DNA of 64,000 nt from Nocardioides sp. zg-1228 (GTDB lineage: Bacteria > Actinomycetota > Actinomycetes > Propionibacteriales > Nocardioidaceae), in NCBI RefSeq assembly GCF_017086465.1, contig NZ_CP070961.1, positions 3,534,001 through 3,598,000 on the forward strand. Reading direction: 5' to 3'. Below are positions 44,994-52,674 of this stretch, in pieces. The position numbers and the translations under genes are program-made. Below the pieces are notes generated by a model. It did not search any database. It was given only the letters and a program-made list of their open reading frames with translations, and had not been told where the DNA came from. Each line of letters starts with the position of its first letter. Position 1 is the first letter of the stretch.

Positions 44994-45066
44994 GGGCCTC
45001 TAGCTCAATGGGTAGAGCAGCGGACTTTTAATCCGTTGGTTGTCGGTTCGAGTCCGACGGGGCCTA
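44994..45066 (+). tRNA. tRNA-Lys (UUU)
   Basis: A 73-nt cloverleaf is visible. The acceptor GGGCCTC pairs with GGGGCCT using G-U pairs, and the D arm is GCTC/GAGC. The anticodon stem GCGGA/TCCGT holds loop CTTTTAA with anticodon TTT at 45027-45029. The T arm is GTCGG-TTCGAGT-CCGAC. The discriminator is A and CCA is not encoded. Confidence 0.95.
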
Positions 45067-45093
45067 CCGAACGCCGGTCGACGCGCGGCTCGC

Positions 45094-46116
45094 TCAGGCG
45101 TCGACGACGTCGATGAGCACCTTGCCGACCGCGCCGGCCTCGACGGCGGCGTGGGCGTCGGCCGTCCGCTCGAGCGGGTAGTGGTGCAGGGGCAGTCCGT
45201 GCTCGTCCCCGACGCCCAACGCACCGTCGGCGAGAGCGGCGGTGACGTCCTCCGCCGCGGCCCGGAGGGCGTCCGGTCCGACGGTGTAGAGCAGCACCCA
45301 CTGGAAGCGGGCGTTGGTGGAGAACGTCTCGCGGACGCTGAGGGTCAGCTCGTCGCCGCCGTTGTTGGCGTAGATCGCGATCGTGCCGCGGGGCCGGATC
45401 ACCCGGAGGTCGTGGCGGAGGTTGGGTGCGGGCGCCACCTCGACGACGAGGTCGACGCCGGCAGGGACCAGGGCACGCACGGAGCCGACGAGATCGTCCT
45501 CGCGGTGATTGACGACGTGGTGCGCTCCGGCAGCCGTCGCGAGCGCCGCCTTCGCGTCGCTGCTCACCGTGGCGACCACCGTCGCGCCGGCCCAGCGCGC
45601 CAGCTGGATCGCCGCGTTGCCGACCGCGCCGGCGCCGCCGGCGACGAGCACCGTCATCCCCGCGAGCGCTCCGGGCGAGAGCCGGTCGGGACCGTCCTCG
45701 GAGGTCGTCAGCGCGCGATGGGCGGTGACCGCGGGGACGCCGAGGGAGGCGCCGAGGTCGTACGACGCGGCCTCGGGCAGCGGTGCCACGTGGGCGAGCG
45801 GCAGCACGACCTGCTCCTGTGCCGTGCCGCCCGGCCGGGTGTGCTGGGCCAGGATCGTCCACACCCGGTCTCCCACGGCGAAGGCGGTGACGCCGGGGCC
45901 TACGGCGTCGACCACTCCCGAGCCGTCCTGGCCCGGCACGATCTCGGGGAACGCGAGCTCGCCCATGCCGCCGGCGCGGAACTTCCAGTCCGTGGGGTTG
46001 ACCCCGGCGCGCACGATCCTCACCCGGACCTCGCCCGGGCCGGGCTCCTCGGCCGTCCGCTCGACCAGCCGGAGCACCGACGTGTCACCGCTCTCGGAGT
46101 AGACCACTGCTCGCAT
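45094..46116 (-). CDS. NADPH:quinone reductase-like zinc-independent oxidoreductase (MDR family)
   Basis: The 340-residue protein belongs to the medium-chain dehydrogenase family. The start MRAVVYSESGD at 46116 gives the normal length; an upstream frame to 46263 is not supported. The catalytic fold shows VRIVRAGVNPTDWKFRAG and PGQDGSGVVDAVGPGV; the Rossmann motif is VLVAGGAGAVGNAAIQLARWAGATVV. Structural zinc cysteines are absent, as in quinone oxidoreductases. It likely reduces quinones or activated enones with NADPH. It is convergent with tRNA-Lys. Confidence 0.9.
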   Translation of the reverse strand: MRAVVYSESGDTSVLRLVERTAEEPGPGEVRVRIVRAGVNPTDWKFRAGGMGELAFPEIVPGQDGSGVVDAVGPGVTAFAVGDRVWTILAQHTRPGGTAQEQVVLPLAHVAPLPEAASYDLGASLGVPAVTAHRALTTSEDGPDRLSPGALAGMTVLVAGGAGAVGNAAIQLARWAGATVVATVSSDAKAALATAAGAHHVVNHREDDLVGSVRALVPAGVDLVVEVAPAPNLRHDLRVIRPRGTIAIYANNGGDELTLSVRETFSTNARFQWVLLYTVGPDALRAAAEDVTAALADGALGVGDEHGLPLHHYPLERTADAHAAVEAGAVGKVLIDVVDA

Positions 46117-46229
46117 CCCGTCATCCTCGCCCGGCGTCGCGTGGCGGACAACCGCCTCCCGGGTGCGCCCGGGCTTGACCAATCCGCGACAATGGGAGCA
46201 TCCGCCAGCCTGAGCACGACCGGAGTCAC

Positions 46230-47318
46230 ATGCCCGCGCCTTCGCCCGCCGCCCTCGACGCACCGACAGGCAGCCGGCGACGGTGGACGTCGCGGCCCTA
46301 CACGTTCCTGGTGGCCAACGCGATCCTGATCGGCATCGTCACGTTCGCCACGAGCATGCTGCTCGACCGGCCCGTCGCCGACCCCGAGGGGAGCTTCCTC
46401 GGCCCGTCGTGGGTGCGCCTGCCGGTCCTGTGCGCGGCGGCCATCGTGCTCGACCTGCTCCCCCAGGCGCTGTGGCGGGGGCGCCTCGACCCGGCCCGCA
46501 CCGTCGCCGCGATCCGGGACCGCCTGCGTACGCACTGGACCCGCGCCCGCCTGCAGCTCGTCATCGTCGGCATCTCGGGCTTCTACGTGGTCTACGTCGC
46601 CTACCGCAACCTCAAGTCGCTGCTCCCGCTGGTGCGCGAGGTGAAGTTCGACAGCGAGCTGCGTGCCCTCGACCGCTTCCTGCTCCTCGGCCACGACCCG
46701 TCGACCCTGCTCCACGACATCCTCGGCACCGGCATCGCGGCGCACCTGCTGTCCGCGGTCTACCTCGCCTACATCCCGCTCGTCGCGATCCTGGTCACCG
46801 TCTGGCTGGTCTGGTCGCGCAACATCGGCCACGGCTGGTGGTTCGTCACCGCGCAGGGCATCGCGTGGACGCTGGGCGCCGCGTCCTACTACCTCCTGCC
46901 GACCCTCGGGCCGGGGATCATGTACCCGTGGCTGACCAGCGACCTCACGCCCAACGGCACCTCCGACCTCATGGAGTCGCTGGTCTACACGCGGCAGGGC
47001 TTCCTGTGGCACGAGGGCGACTACCAGGGCGTCGCCGGGTTCGCGAGCCTGCACACCGCGATCGCCCTGCTGTGGGCGCTGATGGCGCAGTACACGGTGA
47101 GCAGCAAGATCGTGCGGCGGATCTTCTGGGTCAACTTCGTCCTGACCGTCATCGCCACGCTCTACTTCGGCTGGCACCACATCGCCGATGACGTGGCCGG
47201 CGCTGCGATCGCGATCATCGCGTTCGTGGTCGCCGCCCGCGTGACGGGTCACCAGCTCCGCCGGCCGAAGGGCGAGCCGGCCCCGGAGTCCGATCCCGCG
47301 GCCCCGTCGAGCGCCTGA
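46230..47318 (+). CDS. PAP2-family membrane phosphatase
   Basis: The 362-residue protein has six to seven membrane helices. The PAP2 catalytic motifs are present as GFASLHTAIALLW (SxH-type) and YFGWHHIADDVAGA (the conserved SRxxxxxHxxxD equivalent with WHHxxDD). Such proteins dephosphorylate lipid phosphates or act as inositol-phosphate transferases in lipid synthesis. The N terminus before helix 1 is cytosolic and proline rich, and the C terminus is a short charged tail. It is divergent from the oxidoreductase and convergent with ndh. Confidence 0.9.
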   Translation: MPAPSPAALDAPTGSRRRWTSRPYTFLVANAILIGIVTFATSMLLDRPVADPEGSFLGPSWVRLPVLCAAAIVLDLLPQALWRGRLDPARTVAAIRDRLRTHWTRARLQLVIVGISGFYVVYVAYRNLKSLLPLVREVKFDSELRALDRFLLLGHDPSTLLHDILGTGIAAHLLSAVYLAYIPLVAILVTVWLVWSRNIGHGWWFVTAQGIAWTLGAASYYLLPTLGPGIMYPWLTSDLTPNGTSDLMESLVYTRQGFLWHEGDYQGVAGFASLHTAIALLWALMAQYTVSSKIVRRIFWVNFVLTVIATLYFGWHHIADDVAGAAIAIIAFVVAARVTGHQLRRPKGEPAPESDPAAPSSA

Positions 47319-47330
47319 GCGCGTCCGCCC

Positions 47331-48818
47331 TCAGGCGCCGCCGACGCGATCGGCCGGGACGCCGCGCGCGCCCGAGTCGGTGAGCTCGGCCTCGCGGACG
47401 GCGGACGCCTCGAGCTCCTGGCGCCGCGTCTCCTGCATCATCGCGCGCGTCGCGTCGTAGATGCCCGGGTCGGAGACCAGGTCGGCCGCACCGCCGCGCA
47501 GCCGCGCGAGCGCCGCACGGGCGAAGATCTGCTGCTCGGTGGTCGTGCGCTCCGAGCGGCGGTTGCTCGCGAAGGTGATCGCCCAGCGCATCAGCGCCGA
47601 GACCTGGTTCTTGAAGCCGGTGAGGTAGACGAGGTGCACGCCGAGCCACATCAGCCACGCCAGCACGCCGGTGAGCCGGAGCTTGCCGACCATCGCCACG
47701 GCACGGAAGCGGCTGATGATGGCCATCGAGCCCTTGTCGAAGTACTTGAACGGCGCCTGCGGGGCCTTGCCGTCGAGCCGGTTGGCGATCTCCTTGGCGG
47801 CGTACTTGGCGCCTTGGATCGCGACCTGCGCGACGCCGGGGAGGTTGTCGAGCGCGATCATGTCGCCGACGACGAACACCTCGGGGTGGCCGGGGAGGGT
47901 CAGGTCGGGGTTGACCGAGATCCGCCCTGCGCGGTCCAGCGGGGCACCGGTCTGCTCCGACAGGGTCTTGCTCAGCGGGTTGGCCTGCACGCCGGCGGCC
48001 CAGATCTTGGCGACGGAGCTGATCCGCTCGACGCGGCCGTCCTTGAACTTCACGTCGAGGCCGCGCTCGTCCACGTCGGTCACCATCGCGCCGAGCATCA
48101 CCTCGACGCCGAGCTTCTCCAGCTCGGCCTTGGTCTTCTCGCCCAGCTTGCTGCCGAACGGCGGCAGCACCTGCCCGGCGGCGTCGATCAGCACGACGCG
48201 GGCGGTGCGGGTGTTGATGGCGCGGAAGTCCTTGCGCAGCGTGCGGTGGGCGAGCTCGGCGATCTGGCCGGCCATCTCCACGCCGGTCGGTCCAGCGCCG
48301 ACGACGACGAAGGTCAGCAGGTGGTCGACATCGTCGCCCCGCCTGGCACCCAGCTCGGCCATCTCGAAGGCGCCGAAGATGCGGCCCCGCAGCTCGAGGG
48401 CGTCGTCGATGCTCTTCATGCCGGGAGCGAACTCGGCGAAGTGGTCGTTGCCGAAGTAGGACTGGCTGGCCCCGGCGGCCACGAGCAGCGAGTCGTACGA
48501 CGTCACCGTGTCGCGGCCGAGGACCGTGGACGTGACCGTGCGGGCGGTCAGGTCGATCGCCGTCACCTCGCCCAGGATCACGCTGGCGTTGTGCTGGCCA
48601 CTGAGCACCTCACGGGTCGGCGGGGCGATCTCGCCCGCGGACAGGATGCCGGTCGCGACCTGGTAGAGGAGCGGCTGGAAGAGGTGGTGGGTGGTCTTGG
48701 CGATGACGGTCACGTCGACGTCGGCCTTGCGCAGGGCCTTGGTCCCGAACAGCCCGCCGAAGCCCGACCCGATCACCACGACCTTGTGGCGTTCCGACTG
48801 CGTCGCGGTCGAGGTCAT
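47331..48818 (-). CDS. ndh: Type II NADH dehydrogenase
   Basis: NDH-2 oxidises NADH and reduces menaquinone at the membrane without proton pumping. The 495-residue enzyme has the FAD motif VVVIGSGFGGLFGTKAL near 12-28, THHLFQPLLYQVATG, the NADH motif FVVVGAGPTGVEMAGQIAEL, and the second FAD site VFVVGDMIALDNLPGVAQVAIQG. A C-terminal hydrophobic segment (LTGVLAWLMWLGVHLVYL) provides the membrane anchor. The ATG at 48818 follows a CAGGAG site; longer upstream frames are spurious. Confidence 0.95.
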   Translation of the reverse strand: MTSTATQSERHKVVVIGSGFGGLFGTKALRKADVDVTVIAKTTHHLFQPLLYQVATGILSAGEIAPPTREVLSGQHNASVILGEVTAIDLTARTVTSTVLGRDTVTSYDSLLVAAGASQSYFGNDHFAEFAPGMKSIDDALELRGRIFGAFEMAELGARRGDDVDHLLTFVVVGAGPTGVEMAGQIAELAHRTLRKDFRAINTRTARVVLIDAAGQVLPPFGSKLGEKTKAELEKLGVEVMLGAMVTDVDERGLDVKFKDGRVERISSVAKIWAAGVQANPLSKTLSEQTGAPLDRAGRISVNPDLTLPGHPEVFVVGDMIALDNLPGVAQVAIQGAKYAAKEIANRLDGKAPQAPFKYFDKGSMAIISRFRAVAMVGKLRLTGVLAWLMWLGVHLVYLTGFKNQVSALMRWAITFASNRRSERTTTEQQIFARAALARLRGGAADLVSDPGIYDATRAMMQETRRQELEASAVREAELTDSGARGVPADRVGGA

Positions 48819-49045
48819 GGGAGCTCCTGGGGTCGTGAGGTGCGGCGGCGTGACGCGCGCCATCACGCCATTCTCGCTCGGCGCGCACGGCTGGCGAAAC
48901 GCCTGGCGCGTCTGCTTGCTCACACCCACTACCCAGCCGTGCGAGAAACTATGGTGTTCGTCAAGGTTTGAACCACGCGTGCCTGGGCAATCATGGATCC
49001 ACTGGACTGTCCACCACTGCTCGTCCCCGCCCGAAATGAGTCCCA

Positions 49046-49981
49046 GTGCCGTTGAGCTCCGAGTTGACGCTTGCGTCCTCGCCGCGCGCTGCGGCCGACG
49101 CGCGTCGCTGGGTCGGGGACATCTGCCTGCGGCTCGAGCGTGACGACCTGGTGGAGTGCGCCGAGCTGGGCGTCTCGGAGCTGGTGGCCAACGCCCTCCT
49201 GCACGCCGCCGCCCCCTACCGGGTGCGGGTGCGTGGCACGGCCTCCCACCCGCGCATCGAGGTGATCGACGGCTCGCCCCGCCCGCCGGTGCCGCCGGCA
49301 CCGGTCGAGGGCGACGACCTCGACCTCCTGCTCACCTTCGGCCGTGGCCTCTCCATCGTGGCCCAGTGTGCCCAGGCGTGGGGCGCGACCATCGAGTCCG
49401 ACGGCAAGATCGTCTGGTTCGAGCCGGCCCCGGAGATGACCGACACCGGGTCGGTCGAGTGGGTCATCGACCGCCAGGACCCGGCCCGGGCCGAGCCCAC
49501 CAGCGAGGACGCGGTCGACATCCGTCTCCTCGGCGTCGACCTCCCCCTCTACACCGCCCTCACCCGGCAGTACCACGAGCTGCGCCGCGAGCTGCGCCTG
49601 CTGTCGCTCTCGCACCAGTCCGACTACCCGCTGGCGGGCGACCTGACCTCGATGTTCGCCAACTTCGAGCGACAGTTCCCCGAGACGTACGTCGAGCAGG
49701 TCCGCGCCGCCGAGGCGCGCGGGCTGAGGCGCGTGGACCTGGCGTTCCCGATGGTCCGCGAGTCGGGGCCGATCTTCGTCACCATGACCGAGATGTTCGA
49801 CGTCGCCGACGCGTTCTGCCGGGCCGAGCGGCTGCTGTCCATCGCACGCACGCCCCGCCAGCGGGCTCTGCACAACTGGCTCCTCGGCGAGCTGGTCCAC
49901 CAGCTCGACGGCGCCAGCGCGCAGCCGTGGGACGGCAGCCCGCGCGCGATCACGTCGTCCTCGGCCAGCCAGGTCGGGTGA
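49046..49981 (+). CDS. HATPase-fold protein with a C-terminal helical domain of unknown function
   Basis: Residues about 1-125 form a GHKL ATPase of the anti-sigma/RsbW kind: N-box ELVANALLHAAAPYRVRVRG, a DGSPRPP box and FGRGLSIVAQCAQAWG. Residues about 150-300 are a separate helical domain (LYTALTRQYHELRRELRLLSLSHQSDYP, FANFERQFPETYVEQVRAAEARG, DVADAFCRAERLLSIARTPRQR) that matches no family recognised here. The combination suggests a sensor-linked serine kinase or a switch protein. The start is GTG. Between it and ndh are 227 bp with no gene. Confidence 0.78.
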   Translation: MPLSSELTLASSPRAAADARRWVGDICLRLERDDLVECAELGVSELVANALLHAAAPYRVRVRGTASHPRIEVIDGSPRPPVPPAPVEGDDLDLLLTFGRGLSIVAQCAQAWGATIESDGKIVWFEPAPEMTDTGSVEWVIDRQDPARAEPTSEDAVDIRLLGVDLPLYTALTRQYHELRRELRLLSLSHQSDYPLAGDLTSMFANFERQFPETYVEQVRAAEARGLRRVDLAFPMVRESGPIFVTMTEMFDVADAFCRAERLLSIARTPRQRALHNWLLGELVHQLDGASAQPWDGSPRAITSSSASQVG

Positions 49982-50039
49982 CCTCGCTCCTCGCCGCACC
50001 CCTGGTCCCGGGTGGTCCAGCGCCGCGTGCGGGTCGGGT

Positions 50040-50393
50040 CTAGCCCCAGCCCAGCTCGTGCAGGCGCCGGTCGTCGAGGCCGAAGTGGTGGGCCACCTCG
50101 TGGACGACGGTGATGCGCACCTCGTCCTCGAGGTCATCGACGGTGTCGGCCATGTCGAGGAGCGGCCCGCGGAACAGCAGGATCCGGTCGGGGAGCATGC
50201 CGGAGTGGTTGGCCGGCCGCTCGGTCAGGGCGAGCCCGTCGTAGAGCCCGAGGAGGTCGGGGTCGTCCGGGGGCGCCTCCGGCTCGACGAGGACCACCAC
50301 GTTGTCCACGAGCCGGGCGAGCTCGTCGGGGAGGCCGTCGAGGGCCCGCTCCACCATGGCGTCGAACGCGTCGGCGTCGAGGTCGATCGGCAT
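50040..50393 (-). CDS. Minimal zincin metallopeptidase (DUF1025-like)
   Basis: The 117-residue protein carries the zinc motif VVHEVAHHFGLDDRRLHELGWG at its C terminus, HExxH plus a distal aspartate. It starts with an acidic helix (MPIDLDADAFDAMVERAL) typical of this small bacterial metallopeptidase family. Substrates and physiological role are unknown. It stands alone; the tRNA-Asp and tRNA-Glu genes lie upstream on the same strand. Confidence 0.9.
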   Translation of the reverse strand: MPIDLDADAFDAMVERALDGLPDELARLVDNVVVLVEPEAPPDDPDLLGLYDGLALTERPANHSGMLPDRILLFRGPLLDMADTVDDLEDEVRITVVHEVAHHFGLDDRRLHELGWG

Positions 50394-50492
50394 GGCGTCA
50401 GCCTAGGGTCGCCCGGGAAACGCGCGAGAACGTGGTCACCCCGCCGAAGCGCCCAGCCACCGACGACCAGGCCCGAGATGACCAACCTCGAA

Positions 50493-50534
50493 ATGACCAG
50501 CAGGGTGAGCCTGGTGGCTCACCCTGCTGGTCAT
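50493..50534 (-). terminator. Terminator of tRNA-Asp
   Basis: A perfect 19-bp stem (50493-50511 with 50516-50534) with a TGGT loop lies 7 bp beyond the tRNA 3' end. In the direction of transcription it is followed by TTCGAGG. Confidence 0.85.
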
Positions 50535-50541
50535 GCGTTGG

Positions 50542-50615
50542 CGACCCCGACGGGACTCGAACCCGCGGCCTCCGCCGTGACAGGGCGGCGCGCTAACCAA
50601 CTGCGCTACGGGGCC
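50542..50615 (-). tRNA. tRNA-Asp (GUC)
   Basis: A 74-nt cloverleaf on the minus strand has the acceptor GGCCCCG paired with CGGGGTC. The anticodon loop CTGTCAC gives anticodon GTC. The T arm contains GGGTTCGAGTCCC. The discriminator is G and CCA is not encoded. Confidence 0.96.
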
Positions 50616-50706
50616 AGGTGACAACTGGTCGAACTGGTGAAGCGGTGGAACTCTAACCCATGGTCTCCGGCGGCACCCAATCGGCGCCCACCCCCGACTC
50701 GGGTGG

Positions 50707-50779
50707 CACCCCCAACCGGATTCGAACCGGCGCTACCGCCGTGAAAGGGCGGGGTCCTGGGCCGCTAGACGATGGGGGC
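50707..50779 (-). tRNA. tRNA-Glu (UUC)
   Basis: A 73-nt cloverleaf on the minus strand has acceptor GCCCCCA paired with TGGGGGT. Anticodon loop CTTTCAC gives TTC, and the T arm contains CCGGTTCGAATCCGG. It lies 91 bp upstream of tRNA-Asp in the same direction, probably one transcript. Confidence 0.96.
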
Positions 50780-50941
50780 CAGCTCGTCCGGGACGGACCC
50801 GGTCGAGCAGCGCCCAGCATAGGGCCAGCCGTCGACGGGCACCCAACCCGTCGACGCCGCGGAGGGGTCCGCAGCCCGCTCCGCGGACAAGATTTGGGCA
50901 GACGCCCCACCACTTGCCACCCGTTTGACTAATCTTGACGC

Positions 50942-51331
50942 GTGAGCAACGAGCGGCAGCTGCGGTTCCTCGTCGTCGATGACAACGAGGACATCCGCGA
51001 CGTCTTCTGCCGCCTGGTCGAGCGAGCCGGCCACGTGGCGTCCACGGCATGCGACGGCCAGGACGCGGTGGAGACCTTGGAGCGCGAGCGCTTCGAGGTC
51101 ATGCTGCTCGACCTGACGATGCCCCGGATGAGCGGCGTCGAGGTGGTGCGGTGGTTGCGCGAGCACCCCGACGTGGCTCCCGGACTGCGCGTCGTCGTCA
51201 TCTCCGCCTGGGCCGGCGACAACCGCGCGGTCCTCCAAGAACTCGGCATCACGACCGTCATGCAGAAGCCGCTGCGGATCCAGCAGCTGACCGACCTGAT
51301 CGCCGAGACCCTGCGCGACCTGGAGTCCTGA
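50942..51331 (+). CDS. Receiver-only response regulator (CheY-like)
   Basis: The 129-residue protein is a single receiver domain. The acidic pocket is VVDDNED near 11-17, the phosphorylated aspartate is Asp57 in LLDLTMPRMSG, and the conserved threonine/serine and lysine positions are VVVISAWAG and MQKPLR. There is no DNA-binding output. Such regulators work through protein contacts or as phosphate sinks. The GTG start lies only six bases after a TAATCT hexamer, so the message may be leaderless. A soluble histidine kinase 1.3 kb downstream in the same direction is its probable partner. Confidence 0.92.
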   Translation: MSNERQLRFLVVDDNEDIRDVFCRLVERAGHVASTACDGQDAVETLERERFEVMLLDLTMPRMSGVEVVRWLREHPDVAPGLRVVVISAWAGDNRAVLQELGITTVMQKPLRIQQLTDLIAETLRDLES

Positions 51332-51421
51332 CCCGCCCCTGTCACCCCACGGGCAAGGAGTCCCGCGCAGAGCCCCGTGCGCCTCCCCGGCGTACACCAT
51401 CACCCCACCTTGGAGAACACC

Positions 51422-51517
51422 ATGATGAACCGCATCCGCACCGCGATCGAGGCCAAGCGCGCTGCCCAGCAGATCCAGTCCTACTACATGTGGCGTCCCG
51501 GCCCCGGCGCCCGCTGA
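51422..51517 (+). CDS. Short peptide, candidate RiPP precursor for the adjacent P450
   Basis: Two consecutive ATGs follow a TTGGAGAA ribosome-binding site at 8-10 bases. The 31-residue peptide has a basic helical first part (NRIRTAIEAKRAAQQIQ) and an aromatic, proline-rich tail, SYYMWRPGPGAR. This leader-core layout with Tyr-Tyr and Trp matches precursors that P450 enzymes crosslink through aromatic side chains. The stop lies 32 bp before the P450 start. The RiPP role is inferred; no cleavage site or protease gene was identified nearby. The gene is too short for standard calling. Confidence 0.72.
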   Translation: MMNRIRTAIEAKRAAQQIQSYYMWRPGPGAR

Positions 51518-51549
51518 CACGCTCGGACGCGCGACCAGCGCTCGTCCCC

Positions 51550-52674
51550 GTGACACAGCTGGACAGCGTCGAGTCGGCCGGAGGCCGGCTCGGCGCTGTC
51601 CTGTCGGCGCCCCGCTCCGGGGTGGTCGCCCTCGGGCGTCACGGACCGTGGCTCACCACCTCGCTCGACCAGGCCCGCCAGGTCCTCACGGACGTCTCCG
51701 ACTTCGACTTCCCCGGCGACGTCACCCGCAGCGGCGACCTGTCGGCCAGCCGCGGCGAGACCCGCTCCGGACACGTGGTGTTCCCCCCGGTCACCCCCGA
51801 CCGGGTCGCTCGCGGGCTGGCCGTCTTCGCCGCCGAGTGGGACGCCGCCCTGGCGGAGCACGACCGCTCGACGCCCGACGAGCCGTACGACGCCATGGCG
51901 CTGCTGCGCCGCCCGGTGGCGCGCTGCACGACGACGGCGGTGCTGCCCTCCCTCGACGTCACCCGACGTGACCTCGTCGCCGACCTGGTGCTCGACTGGA
52001 TCGACGCCCTGGCGCCGGTGATCGCCGCCAGGAGGCCTCCGCGGCGGTGGAGCCGGGCGCGACGCCGCGAGGGCGAGGCCCGCTCGGCGCTCCATGCCGC
52101 ACTGGCGGTGGCCCCCGGGCTCGACGGTCCTCCCCAGCTCGCGGCCACGATGCTGGCCGCCGGGATCCAGGTCCCCATCGCGGCAGGAGCCTGGCTGGTC
52201 GCGTGGCTCGCCGCCCACCCGTCGAAGGGCCCCCGCCAGGTCGACGCGTCGCACGTGGTCTGGGAGACGCTGCGCCTGACGCCACCCACCTGGATCACGG
52301 CGCGCATCACCACCCGGGAGGTCGACCTCGACGGCCACCGCGTCCCGTCGGGCGCCGTCGTGCTGGTGAGCCCGCTCCTGCTCGGCCGCCTTCCCGAGCT
52401 CGTGCCGGGCGAGCCCTCCGGACTGACCGGGTTCGCCCCCGACCGGTGGCGGGACGAGACGCAGCGTCCCGGCGCGTGGCTGCCCTTCGGGGCGGGCCCC
52501 CACGCGTGCCCGGGGCGCCACCTCGGGATGGCGATCCTCACGCACCTGTCCGAGTGGGGACTCGCCCGACGCCTCGCACTGAGCCAACCCGTGGTCGTCG
52601 ACCAGAGCCGTGGCATCGCACCGCTACCGTGCAGGTTCGTCGTCGCCACGAGGGAGGCTGGGGCCGGTGCCTGA
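51550..52674 (+). CDS. Compact cytochrome P450, candidate peptide-crosslinking enzyme
   Basis: The 374-residue protein has the heme-thiolate loop FGAGPHACPGRHLG with Cys320, the ExxR motif in WETLRL (Glu239, Arg242), and an FDFPGDVTRSG segment near the N terminus seen in many bacterial P450s. The I-helix reads AAGIQVPIAAGAW and lacks the usual acid-threonine pair. This is uncommon, but known in P450s that couple aromatic rings rather than hydroxylate. The start is uncertain: GTG 51550 is chosen; GTG 51490 would overlap the peptide gene. No ferredoxin gene is adjacent. Confidence 0.85.
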   Translation: MTQLDSVESAGGRLGAVLSAPRSGVVALGRHGPWLTTSLDQARQVLTDVSDFDFPGDVTRSGDLSASRGETRSGHVVFPPVTPDRVARGLAVFAAEWDAALAEHDRSTPDEPYDAMALLRRPVARCTTTAVLPSLDVTRRDLVADLVLDWIDALAPVIAARRPPRRWSRARRREGEARSALHAALAVAPGLDGPPQLAATMLAAGIQVPIAAGAWLVAWLAAHPSKGPRQVDASHVVWETLRLTPPTWITARITTREVDLDGHRVPSGAVVLVSPLLLGRLPELVPGEPSGLTGFAPDRWRDETQRPGAWLPFGAGPHACPGRHLGMAILTHLSEWGLARRLALSQPVVVDQSRGIAPLPCRFVVATREAGAGA

